From the NCBI GenBank assembly GCA_001915545.1, contig MNQS01000002.1:1-64000 (forward strand): DNA of 64,000 nucleotides, written 5' to 3'. The notes beneath the pieces are model-generated. The model saw only the letters and a program-made list of their open reading frames with translations. It was not told the DNA's origin and searched no databases. The stretch's first letter is position 1; every line of letters begins with the position of its first letter. The translations under genes were made by a program, and so were the position numbers. Of the stretch, positions 26,922-35,379 are shown piece after piece. The DNA is from Bacteroides sp. 43_108 (GTDB lineage: Bacteria > Bacteroidota > Bacteroidia > Bacteroidales > Bacteroidaceae).

Positions 26922-27632
26922 ATGGCAAAATTCAAAAGAATACTGCTTAAGCTCAGTGGCGAGAGCCTCATGGGAGAACAGAAATACGGCATCGACACAA
27001 AACGTCTCAACGAATATGCACAGCAGATAAAGGAAGTACACGACATGGGTGTACAGATAGGTATAGTCATCGGTGGAGGAAACATATTCCGCGGACTCAG
27101 CGGCGCAGGAAAAGGCTTCGACAGAGTCAAAGGCGATCAGATGGGCATGTGTGCAACCGTCATCAACAGCCTGGGCCTCAGTTCGGCACTAGGAGCAATC
27201 GGATGCAAAAGCCGCGTACTTACAGCCATCCGTATGGAACCTATCGGTGAATTCTACACAAAATGGAAAGCCATCGAAGCAATGGAAAACGGCGAAGTGG
27301 TCATCATGTCTGCAGGAACAGGCAACCCTTACTTCACAACAGACACAGGCTCCTCGCTCAGAGGCATTGAAATCGAAGCTGACGTAATGCTGAAGGGTAC
27401 ACGCGTCGACGGAGTCTACACTGCAGACCCGGAGAAAGACCCTACTGCAACAAAATTCTCAGAAATTACTTACGACGAGATATACAACAAGGGACTGAAG
27501 GTTATGGACCTTACTGCAACAACAATGTGCAAGGAAAACAACCTGCCTATCTACGTCTTCAACATGGACGTATACGGTAATCTCAAGAAAGTAATGGACG
27601 GAGAAAACATCGGTACGCTCGTACACAATTGA
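26922..27632 (+). CDS. pyrH: UMP kinase
   Basis: This 236-residue amino-acid-kinase-family enzyme makes UDP from UMP. The N-terminal RILLKLSGESLMG, the glycine-rich IGIVIGGGNIFRG loop, the GTGNPYFTTDTGSSLRG segment and VDGVYTADPEKDP are all as expected for bacterial PyrH. It has its own promoter and a perfect 14-bp terminator stem. In many bacteria pyrH is next to frr; here a TPR-protein gene lies between them. Confidence 0.97.
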   Translation: MAKFKRILLKLSGESLMGEQKYGIDTKRLNEYAQQIKEVHDMGVQIGIVIGGGNIFRGLSGAGKGFDRVKGDQMGMCATVINSLGLSSALGAIGCKSRVLTAIRMEPIGEFYTKWKAIEAMENGEVVIMSAGTGNPYFTTDTGSSLRGIEIEADVMLKGTRVDGVYTADPEKDPTATKFSEITYDEIYNKGLKVMDLTATTMCKENNLPIYVFNMDVYGNLKKVMDGENIGTLVHN

Positions 27633-27655
27633 TATAACAGATAAATACGTTTGAC

Positions 27656-27700
27656 AACAGGCACATGCTACACTCTGCAACGAGTGAGCATGTGCCTGTT
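27656..27700. terminator. Hairpin behind pyrH
   Basis: A perfect 14-bp inverted repeat (27656-27669 and 27687-27700) with a further ACTC/GAGT pairing inside, followed by an alternating AT tract rather than a plain T run. Confidence 0.7.
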
Positions 27701-27705
27701 ATATA

Positions 27706-27713
27706 TATATTTG
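27706..27713 (+). promoter_or_regulatory. -7 box of the TPR gene
   Basis: TATATTTG matches TAnnTTTG and lies 38 bases before the ATG at 27752. No TTTG occurs at the right distance upstream; that position is inside the pyrH hairpin. Confidence 0.5.
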
Positions 27714-27751
27714 CATACAAAGACAAGCAGTTAAAATGAAAGGAATAATGC

Positions 27752-28912
27752 ATGAAAAAATTCTCGATGAATAAATCAAGCAGAAAAAACCTGCAGCACA
27801 CCATAAGTGGAACAATATTGGCAAGACTGTTTATGGCAATTCTGTTTGTTTGCGCCAACTGCATCAGCGCCACCGCACAAGACTGGCACGAACTGTACAA
27901 AAAAGGCCAAGAATATGAAAAGAAATCTATGACCGTCAAGGCTATGACGTGTTATGAAGAAGCCTTGAAAATAAGCAATAACGATACAATCCTTCGCGCT
28001 GTTGCAAACTGCCTATATATGCGTGGCTACTACAGGAAATGCATCAATCTCTGCAGGGAGATAATCGAAAGGGATGAAAACAATGAAGACCTGACACTCA
28101 TTGCAAAATGCTATGAGAAGATAAGTATACCCGATTCATCTGTCGTATATCAGAAAATTCTGGCAAACCGCGAGATTGAAAACTACTCCAACCTCATGAG
28201 CCTGGCAAGGAATCTCGCAGACATCCAGGAATATGATACAGCCATAGTGTATCTTGACAGATATTACAAAGTGGATTCTACAAACCTTATTGTAAACACG
28301 CAAAGGGCATACACTCTGTTTCAGCTGGAGAGGTTCAAAGAAGCCGAAGCCGAATATCGGAAACTTCTGGATGCCGGGATGGAAAATATCGGAATAAACT
28401 ATTATCTGGGAATGGCCTGCAGCAGTCTGGGCAAGAAAAATGATGCACGCGACTATCTTTACCGAGCGGTAAAAATGAGCCAGCGTGGAAATGCATATAT
28501 TCTCGCAAAGTACGGCGCGGCCGCTGTTGAATCCGGTTCTGTTGTTGAGGGACGGAATGTGATAGAGGAGGCCATCGAAAAACTGCAGCCTGACACCACG
28601 TTCTTGTCTTCTTTGCGCTACATGCAGGCAAAAGCCTACATGACATATTTCGACTATGACAATGGCATAAAATACTACAAGATGGCATGGGATCTCGACC
28701 ACTCCCAATATAACGTGCTGTACATGACAGCCAGAGCATACGGACTTAACAAGGATCATAAAAACGAAGAGAAATATCTGCGGATGTTCGTAGACAAAGT
28801 GAATGCGTGCGAGGAGGATGAGGAGAAGGAGGTTTACGAAAAGTTGCTTGCGACTGCAGAAAAGCGTTTGTCAGAACTGAAAGTAGAGAAATTCTTCAAG
28901 GGCGAGCAATAA
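27752..28912 (+). CDS. Secreted TPR-repeat protein between pyrH and frr
   Basis: The 386-residue product has an N-terminal signal segment (about residues 22-44, ending SATAQ) and then tandem TPR units through to about residue 360 (for example AMTCYEEALKISNND, YYRKCINLCREIIERDEN, AEAEYRKLLDAGMENIGINYYLGMACSSLGKKNDA). The C-terminal 30 residues are rich in Glu and Lys. It is probably a periplasmic scaffold. The nucleotide and translation genes on both sides do not indicate a role. Confidence 0.8.
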   Translation: MKKFSMNKSSRKNLQHTISGTILARLFMAILFVCANCISATAQDWHELYKKGQEYEKKSMTVKAMTCYEEALKISNNDTILRAVANCLYMRGYYRKCINLCREIIERDENNEDLTLIAKCYEKISIPDSSVVYQKILANREIENYSNLMSLARNLADIQEYDTAIVYLDRYYKVDSTNLIVNTQRAYTLFQLERFKEAEAEYRKLLDAGMENIGINYYLGMACSSLGKKNDARDYLYRAVKMSQRGNAYILAKYGAAAVESGSVVEGRNVIEEAIEKLQPDTTFLSSLRYMQAKAYMTYFDYDNGIKYYKMAWDLDHSQYNVLYMTARAYGLNKDHKNEEKYLRMFVDKVNACEEDEEKEVYEKLLATAEKRLSELKVEKFFKGEQ

Positions 28913-29043
28913 TCGTTACGACACAGCGTCGTCTATACAGGGATGATAAAAGCCGGAAGAGTTCACAAAGTCGTGTTTTTCCAAAAAAGACAGCAAAAAC
29001 GGCACAAAACATCCTTAAAGTTGCAAAAATAGAAAAATTGCAA

Positions 29044-29051
29044 TATTTTTG
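29044..29051 (+). promoter_or_regulatory. Promoter of frr
   Basis: TATTTTTG is an exact TAnnTTTG match, with GTTG at 29020-29023 twenty bases upstream as a weak -33 element. The frr ATG is 33 bases after the box. Confidence 0.6.
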
Positions 29052-29084
29052 AGGTTAAATTTATAAACTACAAAAAGTATTCGT

Positions 29085-29645
29085 ATGATAGACGTTAAAC
29101 AATGCTTGCAGGAAGCAGAAGAGAAAATGGAGATGGCAGCAATGTATCTGGAGGAATCACTTAGCAGAATACGCGCCGGCAAAGCGAATGTACACATTCT
29201 GGACGGAATACGCGTAGACTCATACGGAAGTATGGTTCCGTTGAGCAACGTGGCCACCCTGATGACGCCTGATGCACGGTCGATAACCATCAAACCGTGG
29301 GACAAGAGCATGCTTAAGGTCATTGAAAAAGCCATAATAGACTCACCTGTAGGAATTATGCCGGAAAACAACGGTGAAATAATCAGACTCGGCATACCGC
29401 CTCTCACAGAAGAAAGACGCCGCGACCTCACAAAGCAGTGTGCTAAAGAAGAAGAGACTGCCAAAGTAAGCGTGAGAAACGCAAGAAGAGACACTATAGA
29501 AAAGCTCAAGAAGAGCATCAAGGAGGGTACACCTGAAGACGTCGAGAAAGACGCCGAGGAGAAGTGCCAGAAAATCCACGACAAATACATCAAGAAGATT
29601 GAAACCATGCTCGTGGAGAAGAACAAGGAAATAATGACAGTATAA
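29085..29645 (+). CDS. frr: Ribosome recycling factor
   Basis: The 186-residue product is a full-length RRF, which with EF-G splits post-termination ribosomes. The conserved [32 protein letters not shown] region, [14 protein letters not shown], and [32 protein letters not shown] are all present. The coiled-coil arms are complete. It has its own promoter and is followed after 10 bases by a hairpin, then by rsgA. Confidence 0.97.
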   Translation: MIDVKQCLQEAEEKMEMAAMYLEESLSRIRAGKANVHILDGIRVDSYGSMVPLSNVATLMTPDARSITIKPWDKSMLKVIEKAIIDSPVGIMPENNGEIIRLGIPPLTEERRRDLTKQCAKEEETAKVSVRNARRDTIEKLKKSIKEGTPEDVEKDAEEKCQKIHDKYIKKIETMLVEKNKEIMTV

Positions 29646-29655
29646 TAAAAACTAA

Positions 29656-29684
29656 AGGCGGTCTGCAGAAAAATGCGGCCGCCT
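29656..29684. terminator. Hairpin between frr and rsgA
   Basis: An 8-bp GC-rich stem (AGGCGG plus two bases, with CCGCCT) surrounds a loop that contains the annotated-frame ATG of rsgA at 29673. There is no T run on the plus strand, so it is either a weak terminator for frr or a structure that hides that ATG. Confidence 0.45.
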
Positions 29685-30638
29685 AAAAAATTTCATTGCA
29701 ACTTGCGAGGCATAGTAATAAAAAATACAGGAAGCTGGTACACCGTAAAAGGAGACAACGGAGAAACTGTCGAATGCAAGATAAAGGGCAACTTCAGGCT
29801 CAAAGGCATACGCAGCACAAACCCCGTTGCCATAGGAGATCATGTGGAATATATTCCAGAACCTGACAAATCGGCTCTGATAACCAAGATATACGACAGG
29901 AAGAATTACGTTATCAGAAAAGCCACAAACCTGTCCAAGCAGTCGCACATCCTGGCGGCGAATGTAGATCAATGTTTCCTTATCGTAACCATCAAACGTC
30001 CGGAAACATCAACAGTTTTCATCGACAGATTTCTTGCTTCGGCCGAAGCCTACAGAATACCGGTTACGCTGGTGTTCAACAAAATCGACTTACTGACAGA
30101 AGATTACGAAAAAGAGTATCTCGAAGGCATGACCACGCTGTATTCGCAAATCGGTTATAAATGTATAAGCGTTTCAGCTGAAACCGGATACAACGTAGAC
30201 AAGCTGAAGAATGAACTGAAGGGAAAAATCACATTGCTTTCAGGAAATTCCGGTGTAGGAAAATCTACACTGATAAACAAGATGTTCCCATATCTCAACC
30301 TTAAGACTGGAGAAATATCCGACGCCTTCGATACGGGAAAACACACAACAACATTCTCTGAAATGTTTCCTATCGACGACGAGGGCTACATAATAGATAC
30401 TCCAGGAATAAAAGGATTCGGAACTTTCGATATGGAAAGGAACGAAGTTGGGCATTACTTCAAGGAAATCTTTGAATACTCAAGCAACTGCAGATTCAAC
30501 AACTGCACACATACACACGAACCAGGATGCGCTGTAAGGGAAGCTGTAGAAAGACATGACATAAGCGAAAGCAGATACAATTCATATCTCAGCATACTGG
30601 AAGACAAGAACGAGGATAAATACAGAGCCGAATTCTGA
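29673..30638 (+). CDS. rsgA: Ribosome small subunit-dependent GTPase RsgA
   Basis: The product (321 residues from the ATG) is a circularly permuted GTPase that checks late 30S assembly. An OB-fold domain (about 10-75) is followed by the G domain with NKIDLL (G4), SAETGYNVD (G5 region), [10 protein letters not shown] (G1) and DTPGIKGFG (G3), then a zinc-binding domain [16 protein letters not shown]. The start is unsure: the ATG at 29673 lies inside a hairpin, and relatives begin close to [11 protein letters not shown], so a TTG at 29703 is an alternative. Confidence 0.95.
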   Translation: MRPPKKFHCNLRGIVIKNTGSWYTVKGDNGETVECKIKGNFRLKGIRSTNPVAIGDHVEYIPEPDKSALITKIYDRKNYVIRKATNLSKQSHILAANVDQCFLIVTIKRPETSTVFIDRFLASAEAYRIPVTLVFNKIDLLTEDYEKEYLEGMTTLYSQIGYKCISVSAETGYNVDKLKNELKGKITLLSGNSGVGKSTLINKMFPYLNLKTGEISDAFDTGKHTTTFSEMFPIDDEGYIIDTPGIKGFGTFDMERNEVGHYFKEIFEYSSNCRFNNCTHTHEPGCAVREAVERHDISESRYNSYLSILEDKNEDKYRAEF

Positions 30639-30680
30639 CAGAGCCTAATATCTGTAACATAATATATTATTTCGTTTGCC

Positions 30681-31235
30681 ATGACAGAACTAGAAAAGTT
30701 GCACAACGGCCTTTTAGCAGACTATAGGGACGAAGAAATACAGAAGATTTTGAAACGGACAAAAAGTCTGCTTCCGAAATTCAATTCCATTGCATTCAGA
30801 GGGAAAAACTATAGAGAGGTTCTGAAAGAGCTCATACCTGACATACCGGAAAGCTCCAACATCGTACCACCGTTCTATTGCGATTTCGGCACCGGCATAC
30901 ACATAGGCGAACACGTATTCATAAACTTCAATTGCACAATGCTGGACAACAGCAGCATAAGCATAGGAAATCACACTCTGATAGGACCGAACTGCCAGTT
31001 TTATTGTCCTCAGCACCCAATGGACTATCGAGAACGAAGAGAACCGAAAGAATATGCATTTCCTATAAAGATCGGCGACGACTGTTGGCTTGGAGGGGGA
31101 GTGATAGTATGCCCAGGAGTTACGATAGGCAGCAGGTGCATCATTGCTGCAGGGAGCGTTGTCACCGAAGACATCCCAGACGATTCACTTGCAGCAGGCA
31201 ATCCTGCAAAAGTAAAACGAAAGCTCAATCAGTAA
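30681..31235 (+). CDS. Hexapeptide-repeat sugar O-acetyltransferase
   Basis: The 184-residue product belongs to the maltose/galactoside O-acetyltransferase family (Maa/LacA-like), which transfers acetyl from acetyl-CoA to sugars. The N-terminal helical Mac domain (about 1-55) precedes left-handed beta-helix hexapeptide repeats (IHIGEHVFINFNCTML, ISIGNHTLIGPNC); the catalytic His is in CPQHPMD, and the C-terminal GGGVIVCPGVTIGSRCIIAAGSVVTEDIP is characteristic. It ends tail-to-tail with xerD, overlapping by 11 bases. Confidence 0.92.
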   Translation: MTELEKLHNGLLADYRDEEIQKILKRTKSLLPKFNSIAFRGKNYREVLKELIPDIPESSNIVPPFYCDFGTGIHIGEHVFINFNCTMLDNSSISIGNHTLIGPNCQFYCPQHPMDYRERREPKEYAFPIKIGDDCWLGGGVIVCPGVTIGSRCIIAAGSVVTEDIPDDSLAAGNPAKVKRKLNQ

Positions 31236-32172
31236 CATGCTTTATATTGCGCGGATGGTGGTTTATTATTTCCTCGCGCAAGCGCGTCATATCGACATGC
31301 ATATATATTTCGGTTGTTGATATGCTTTCGTGACCGAGCATAGCTTGGATTGCACGCAGATTCGCACCGCCCTCAAGAAGATGCGTGGCAAAACTGTGGC
31401 GGAACGTGTGCGGACTTATATTCTTTTTAATGGAAGCGGCCTCGGCCAATTCTTTTATCATGTGAAAAACCATTATTCTGGAAAGGTTTTTCTTGCGTCT
31501 GAAACTCACAAAAACATAATCCTCAAATCCCGGTTTTATTTCACATGCATTGCGGTCAATGAAATAAAGTTCAAGTTCATGTACAGCCTTGTCGGATATA
31601 GGAACAAGGCGTTGCTTACCGCCTTTGCCTTGAATTTTAACGAAACGGTCTTCGAGAAAAAGATCTGTCAACTTCAAAGAACAAAGTTCGCTTACACGAA
31701 GCCCGCAACTGTACAAAGTTTCTATAATGGCCAGATTTCTTTGTCCTTCAGGCAACGAGAGGTCTATGGCGGCTTCTATACGGTCTATTTCTTCTACAGT
31801 CAAGACTTCAGGCAGAGCTAGAGCCTTGCGCGGAAACTCAAGAAGTTCTGTCGGGTCGTCATCCGTATATCCAAGAAGCAGCAGAAAATTATAGAAACTT
31901 CTTATGCCCGACAATATACGCGACAAAGAACGGAACCCGATTCCAAGATCTATCAGGCTGGCAGAAAAATCATTGAAATCCGACAATTGCGCTTCAAATA
32001 AGTTTCTGCCGGAGTCAGTCATATAAGAGATGAATTTATTCAGGTCGCGAAGATAAGCTTCAACAGTGTTTACAGAAAAATTTTTCTCTAGACGCAAATA
32101 CTGATTATACCTTTTAAGCAGTTTTTCGTATTCGGAAGAAACTATCTTTTGTTCTTTTTCACTTTTTTCCAT
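31225..32172 (-). CDS. xerD: Tyrosine recombinase XerD
   Basis: This 315-residue integrase-type recombinase has an N-terminal SAM-like DNA-binding domain (about 15-105) and a catalytic domain with Arg159 (YSCGLRVSEL), His255 and Arg258 (HTFRHSFATHLLEGG), His281 (LGHESISTTEIY) and nucleophile Tyr290. Its length and the placement next to aroQ and pyk support a housekeeping chromosome-dimer recombinase rather than a mobile-element integrase. XerC is not excluded. It is divergent from aroQ. Confidence 0.92.
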   Translation of the reverse strand: MEKSEKEQKIVSSEYEKLLKRYNQYLRLEKNFSVNTVEAYLRDLNKFISYMTDSGRNLFEAQLSDFNDFSASLIDLGIGFRSLSRILSGIRSFYNFLLLLGYTDDDPTELLEFPRKALALPEVLTVEEIDRIEAAIDLSLPEGQRNLAIIETLYSCGLRVSELCSLKLTDLFLEDRFVKIQGKGGKQRLVPISDKAVHELELYFIDRNACEIKPGFEDYVFVSFRRKKNLSRIMVFHMIKELAEAASIKKNISPHTFRHSFATHLLEGGANLRAIQAMLGHESISTTEIYMHVDMTRLREEIINHHPRNIKHVTD

Positions 32173-32182
32173 TTAAAATTCG

Positions 32183-32190
32183 TACATTTG
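32183..32190 (+). promoter_or_regulatory. -7 box of aroQ
   Basis: TACATTTG matches TAnnTTTG. It decides the aroQ start: the GTG at 32193 lies only three bases after the box, so translation must begin at the ATG at 32238. Confidence 0.6.
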
Positions 32191-32206
32191 CGGTGAATTT
32201 TTCTTA

Positions 32207-32214
32207 CAAAGATA
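32207..32214 (-). promoter_or_regulatory. -7 box of xerD
   Basis: On the minus strand TATCTTTG matches TAnnTTTG and lies 35 bases before the xerD ATG. It overlaps the leader of the divergent aroQ transcript, so the two promoters face away from each other with crossed leaders. Confidence 0.55.
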
Positions 32215-32237
32215 CAAATTCAAAAAATAGCGGAAGA

Positions 32238-32660
32238 ATGAAAATTCAGATTATAAATGGTCCCAATATCAATCTTCTGGGAAAACGCGAACCTCAAATC
32301 TACGGGTCGCGCGGATTCATAGACTACTTCAATGAACTGCAGGAAAAATATCCTGACATTGAATTCGACTACTATCAGTCGAACATTGAAGGAGAACTGA
32401 TTGACAAGATTCAGGATACTGGATTCGAATATGACGGCATAATACTTAACGCCGGTGCATATACTCACACATCCATTGCACTTCAGGATGCCATACGTTC
32501 TGTCAGCAGTCCTGTCATCGAGGTGCATATATCAAATGTGCACAAACGAGAAGAATTCCGTCACAAATCTATGATTTCATGCGCATGCGTAGGCGTAATC
32601 TGCGGATTCGGACTAGATTCCTACAGATTAGCCGTTGAAGCTTTGATACATAAAGAATAA
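32238..32660 (+). CDS. aroQ: Type II 3-dehydroquinate dehydratase
   Basis: From the ATG at 32238 the product has 140 residues, the normal length. It catalyses the third step of the shikimate pathway. Hallmarks are the start MKIQIINGPNINLLGKREPQIYG with catalytic Tyr, YYQSNIEGELIDKIQ, the ILNAGAYTHTSIALQDAI block and the catalytic His in IEVHISNVHKREEFRHKS. It forms dodecamers in other bacteria. The -7 box just upstream rules out the longer GTG-start reading. Confidence 0.96.
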   Translation: MKIQIINGPNINLLGKREPQIYGSRGFIDYFNELQEKYPDIEFDYYQSNIEGELIDKIQDTGFEYDGIILNAGAYTHTSIALQDAIRSVSSPVIEVHISNVHKREEFRHKSMISCACVGVICGFGLDSYRLAVEALIHKE

Positions 32661-32752
32661 TATAATAAGGTATCATACATTCTTCTGGCAAAAGCATACC
32701 TAAATCAAAAACTAGAACTTGTTTTTAAGGATAAAAAGATAACCACATTCAT

Positions 32753-34204
32753 ATGATGCTCAAAAAAACAAAAATCGTTGCGTCTATATCAGACCTTCGA
32801 TGCGATCAGGAATTTCTGCGCTCATTGTTCAACGCAGGAATGAATGTTGTAAGAATCAACACTGCACATGCAACACCTGAAGGCATGGCAGAAGTAATAA
32901 AGAACGTACGCGCAGTGTCAAACAGAATAGGAATAATGATTGACACAAAAGGTCCGGAAGTACGTACTACTGGCTGTGATGCTCCAATTGAGTATGCAAC
33001 AGGCGACAAAGTAAAGATTGTCGGCAATCCGGATCAGAAAACTGTAAAAGAATGTATCGCAGTATCTTACAAGAACTTCGTAAACGACCTTGAAATTGGA
33101 AAGAAGATTCTTTTCGATGATGGCGAACTCGAAATGGTCGTTACAGGCAAAACACCTGAATATCTGGAATGCGAAGTTGAAAACAACGCTACTCTCGGAA
33201 GTCACAAGAGCGTAAACGTGCCAGGCGTAAGAATCAATCTGCCTTCATTGACTCCGAAGGACAGAAAAAATATAGAATTTGCAATAGAGCAGGACATTGA
33301 TTTCATTGCCCACTCTTTTGTAAGAAACAAGCAGGACGTTCTGGACATCAAGGAAATACTTGACGACAAGCACAGCGACATACACATCATTGCAAAAATA
33401 GAGAACCAGGAAGGTGTAGACAACATCGACGAAATTCTCAATACTGCAGATGGTATCATGGTTGCCAGAGGTGACCTCGGAATAGAAGTTCCTCAAGAAA
33501 GAATTCCTGGTATTCAGAGAATACTTATCCAGAAAGCAATCTGCGCACATAAGCCGGTAATCGTAGCAACTCAGATGCTGCACAGCATGATAAAGAACCC
33601 GCGTCCTACAAGAACTGAGGTTACAGACATCGCCAATGCAGTATATTCAAGAACTGACGCCCTCATGCTCAGCGGTGAAACTGCATACGGTAAATACCCG
33701 GTTGAAGCTGTGAAGACAATGACTTCAATTGCAAAACAGGCAGAAGTGGATCTGCGCGGACAGGAAACAAAAATTCCATTGTCAGAAAACTGCAGCGTAA
33801 CAGAGTTCCTTTCAAAACAGGCTGTAAAGGCAACTCAGGTAATGCCTATCAGAGCTATATTGACAGACTGCTACAGCGGATGCACATCAAGAAATCTTGC
33901 AGCATTCAGAGGTTCAATCAACGTACTAGCACTCTGCTACAGAGAAAAAGCGACAAGACAGCTTGCCCTGTCATACGGAGTTGAAGCCATATATCTGGAA
34001 GAAAGAGACAATGGTCAGGATTACTACTTCGCAGGATTGCGCAAGCTTCTCAGAGACGGAGTGCTCCAGCCAAATGACTACGTTGTATACCTCAGTAGCG
34101 GAAAGATGCATACAAAGACCTCATTTATGGAAATAAATCAGGTTGAGGATGTTATTGAAAACGCAGCAGACTACGTACTTCCAAACTCAAACAGATATCT
34201 CTAA
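32753..34204 (+). CDS. pyk: Pyruvate kinase
   Basis: The 483-residue product makes pyruvate and ATP from phosphoenolpyruvate. The barrel begins TKIVASISDLRCDQEFLRSLFNAGMNVVRINTAHA, with DTKGPEVRT, the catalytic Lys in IIAKIENQEGVDNIDEI, VARGDLGIEVP and KPVIVATQMLHSMIKNPRPTRTEVTD all present; an allosteric-type C domain follows from about residue 350. Two ATGs start the gene (MMLKK). The O-methyltransferase gene follows after 25 bases and is probably co-transcribed. Confidence 0.96.
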   Translation: MMLKKTKIVASISDLRCDQEFLRSLFNAGMNVVRINTAHATPEGMAEVIKNVRAVSNRIGIMIDTKGPEVRTTGCDAPIEYATGDKVKIVGNPDQKTVKECIAVSYKNFVNDLEIGKKILFDDGELEMVVTGKTPEYLECEVENNATLGSHKSVNVPGVRINLPSLTPKDRKNIEFAIEQDIDFIAHSFVRNKQDVLDIKEILDDKHSDIHIIAKIENQEGVDNIDEILNTADGIMVARGDLGIEVPQERIPGIQRILIQKAICAHKPVIVATQMLHSMIKNPRPTRTEVTDIANAVYSRTDALMLSGETAYGKYPVEAVKTMTSIAKQAEVDLRGQETKIPLSENCSVTEFLSKQAVKATQVMPIRAILTDCYSGCTSRNLAAFRGSINVLALCYREKATRQLALSYGVEAIYLEERDNGQDYYFAGLRKLLRDGVLQPNDYVVYLSSGKMHTKTSFMEINQVEDVIENAADYVLPNSNRYL

Positions 34205-34229
34205 TCTGAAAGATCAGAGTGCATAAAGC

Positions 34230-34868
34230 ATGACAGAAACCGAAAAAATAGACGATTATATACTCGAACATATAGACGATGAAGGCGAATATCTTCATCG
34301 TCTATATCGTGCGACACATACACATCTACTGTATGGGCGTATGGCATCAGGCCATCTTCAGGGAAGGTTGCTAAAGATGCTGGTAAAGATGATACGTCCT
34401 AAAACAATCCTTGAAATAGGAACATACAGCGGTTATTCAGGTCTCTGTCTTGCAGAAGGTCTTGAAGAAGGCGGGATGCTGCACACATTCGAGATCAATG
34501 ACGAGCAGGAGGATTTCACAAAACCTTGGTTCGAAAATTCCGAATACGCAGACAAAATCACTATGCATATAGGTGATGCGCTCGAACTTGTACCTAAATT
34601 GGGAGTCAGATTCGACATGGCCTTCATTGATGGCGACAAACGGAAATACACAGACTACTACAAGATGGTCATGGAGTATCTCAATGATGGAGGATACATT
34701 ATTGCAGACAACACGCTTTGGGACGGGCACGTGATAGACGAACCTCCCATTAAAGACAAACAGACAATCGGCATAATGGCCTTCAACGATTTGGTTGCCA
34801 ACGACAAGACTGTGGAGAAAGTTATACTTCCACTCAGAGACGGACTCACAATCATAAGAAAGAAGTGA
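34230..34868 (+). CDS. SAM-dependent O-methyltransferase
   Basis: This 212-residue class I methyltransferase is of the caffeoyl-CoA/catechol O-methyltransferase-like group. The SAM-binding ILEIGTYSGYSGLCLAEGL, the metal-binding Asp in FDMAFIDGDKRKYTDYYKMV and GGYIIADNTLWDGHV are clear. The natural substrate is unknown; such genes are very common next to pyk and rbfA in Bacteroidales and are likely housekeeping. Confidence 0.9.
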   Translation: MTETEKIDDYILEHIDDEGEYLHRLYRATHTHLLYGRMASGHLQGRLLKMLVKMIRPKTILEIGTYSGYSGLCLAEGLEEGGMLHTFEINDEQEDFTKPWFENSEYADKITMHIGDALELVPKLGVRFDMAFIDGDKRKYTDYYKMVMEYLNDGGYIIADNTLWDGHVIDEPPIKDKQTIGIMAFNDLVANDKTVEKVILPLRDGLTIIRKK

Positions 34869-34915
34869 CAATAAGATAAAATCGGTTAATATTGTTAAAA
34901 TAAAACATAAGTAAA

Positions 34916-34947
34916 GTTGTACATACCGTCTTAACGTCATATCTTTG
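34916..34947 (+). promoter_or_regulatory. Promoter of the rbfA unit
   Basis: GTTG (34916-34919) and TATCTTTG (34940-34947) are 20 bases apart. The rbfA ATG is 55 bases after the -7 box. Confidence 0.65.
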
Positions 34948-35001
34948 ATAGTTGCAACATAACAAAGACGCATCATTATAAAACACAATAAATCTTTCAT
35001 T

Positions 35002-35340
35002 ATGGAAAGTACAAGACAAAATAAAATTGCTCGCCTTATCCAGAAAGACTTAAGCAACATATTTCAGGCACAGACACGCCAGATGAGAGGTGTTCTTGTG
35101 TCGGTAAGCGTTGTGCGCATAAGTCCGGACTTAAGCATAGCAAAAGTTTACTTGAGTATATTCCCGTCATCTAAAGCAGAAGAAATTCTAAAGAATATAA
35201 ACGACAACATGCATCAGATAAGGTATGAACTTGGCATGCTCGAAAGACACCAGCTCAGAATCATACCAGAACTGAAATTCTTCTTGGATGACTCGCTGGA
35301 TTATATAGAAAACATCGACAGACTTCTGCACAAAGACTGA
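35002..35340 (+). CDS. rbfA: 30S ribosome-binding factor RbfA
   Basis: The 112-residue product is a KH-like RNA-binding factor for 16S rRNA maturation and cold adaptation. The opening ESTRQNKIARLIQKDLSNIFQ, the DLSIAKVYLSIFPS strand and the RHQLRIIPELKFFLDDSLDYIENIDRLL tail are typical. It appears to head a run of plus-strand genes (permease, TPR lipoprotein, thioredoxin-fold lipoprotein, comM) with short gaps. Confidence 0.95.
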   Translation: MESTRQNKIARLIQKDLSNIFQAQTRQMRGVLVSVSVVRISPDLSIAKVYLSIFPSSKAEEILKNINDNMHQIRYELGMLERHQLRIIPELKFFLDDSLDYIENIDRLLHKD

Positions 35341-35379
35341 AAAACGGATAAAATCAACAAAAGTATCAATTAAAGGCAA

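Noticed and set aside
31225..32172. XerD-like gene as a mobile-element integrase
   Set aside because: It is in a housekeeping neighbourhood (aroQ, pyk, rbfA), of standard length, with no attachment-site repeats or other mobility genes nearby.
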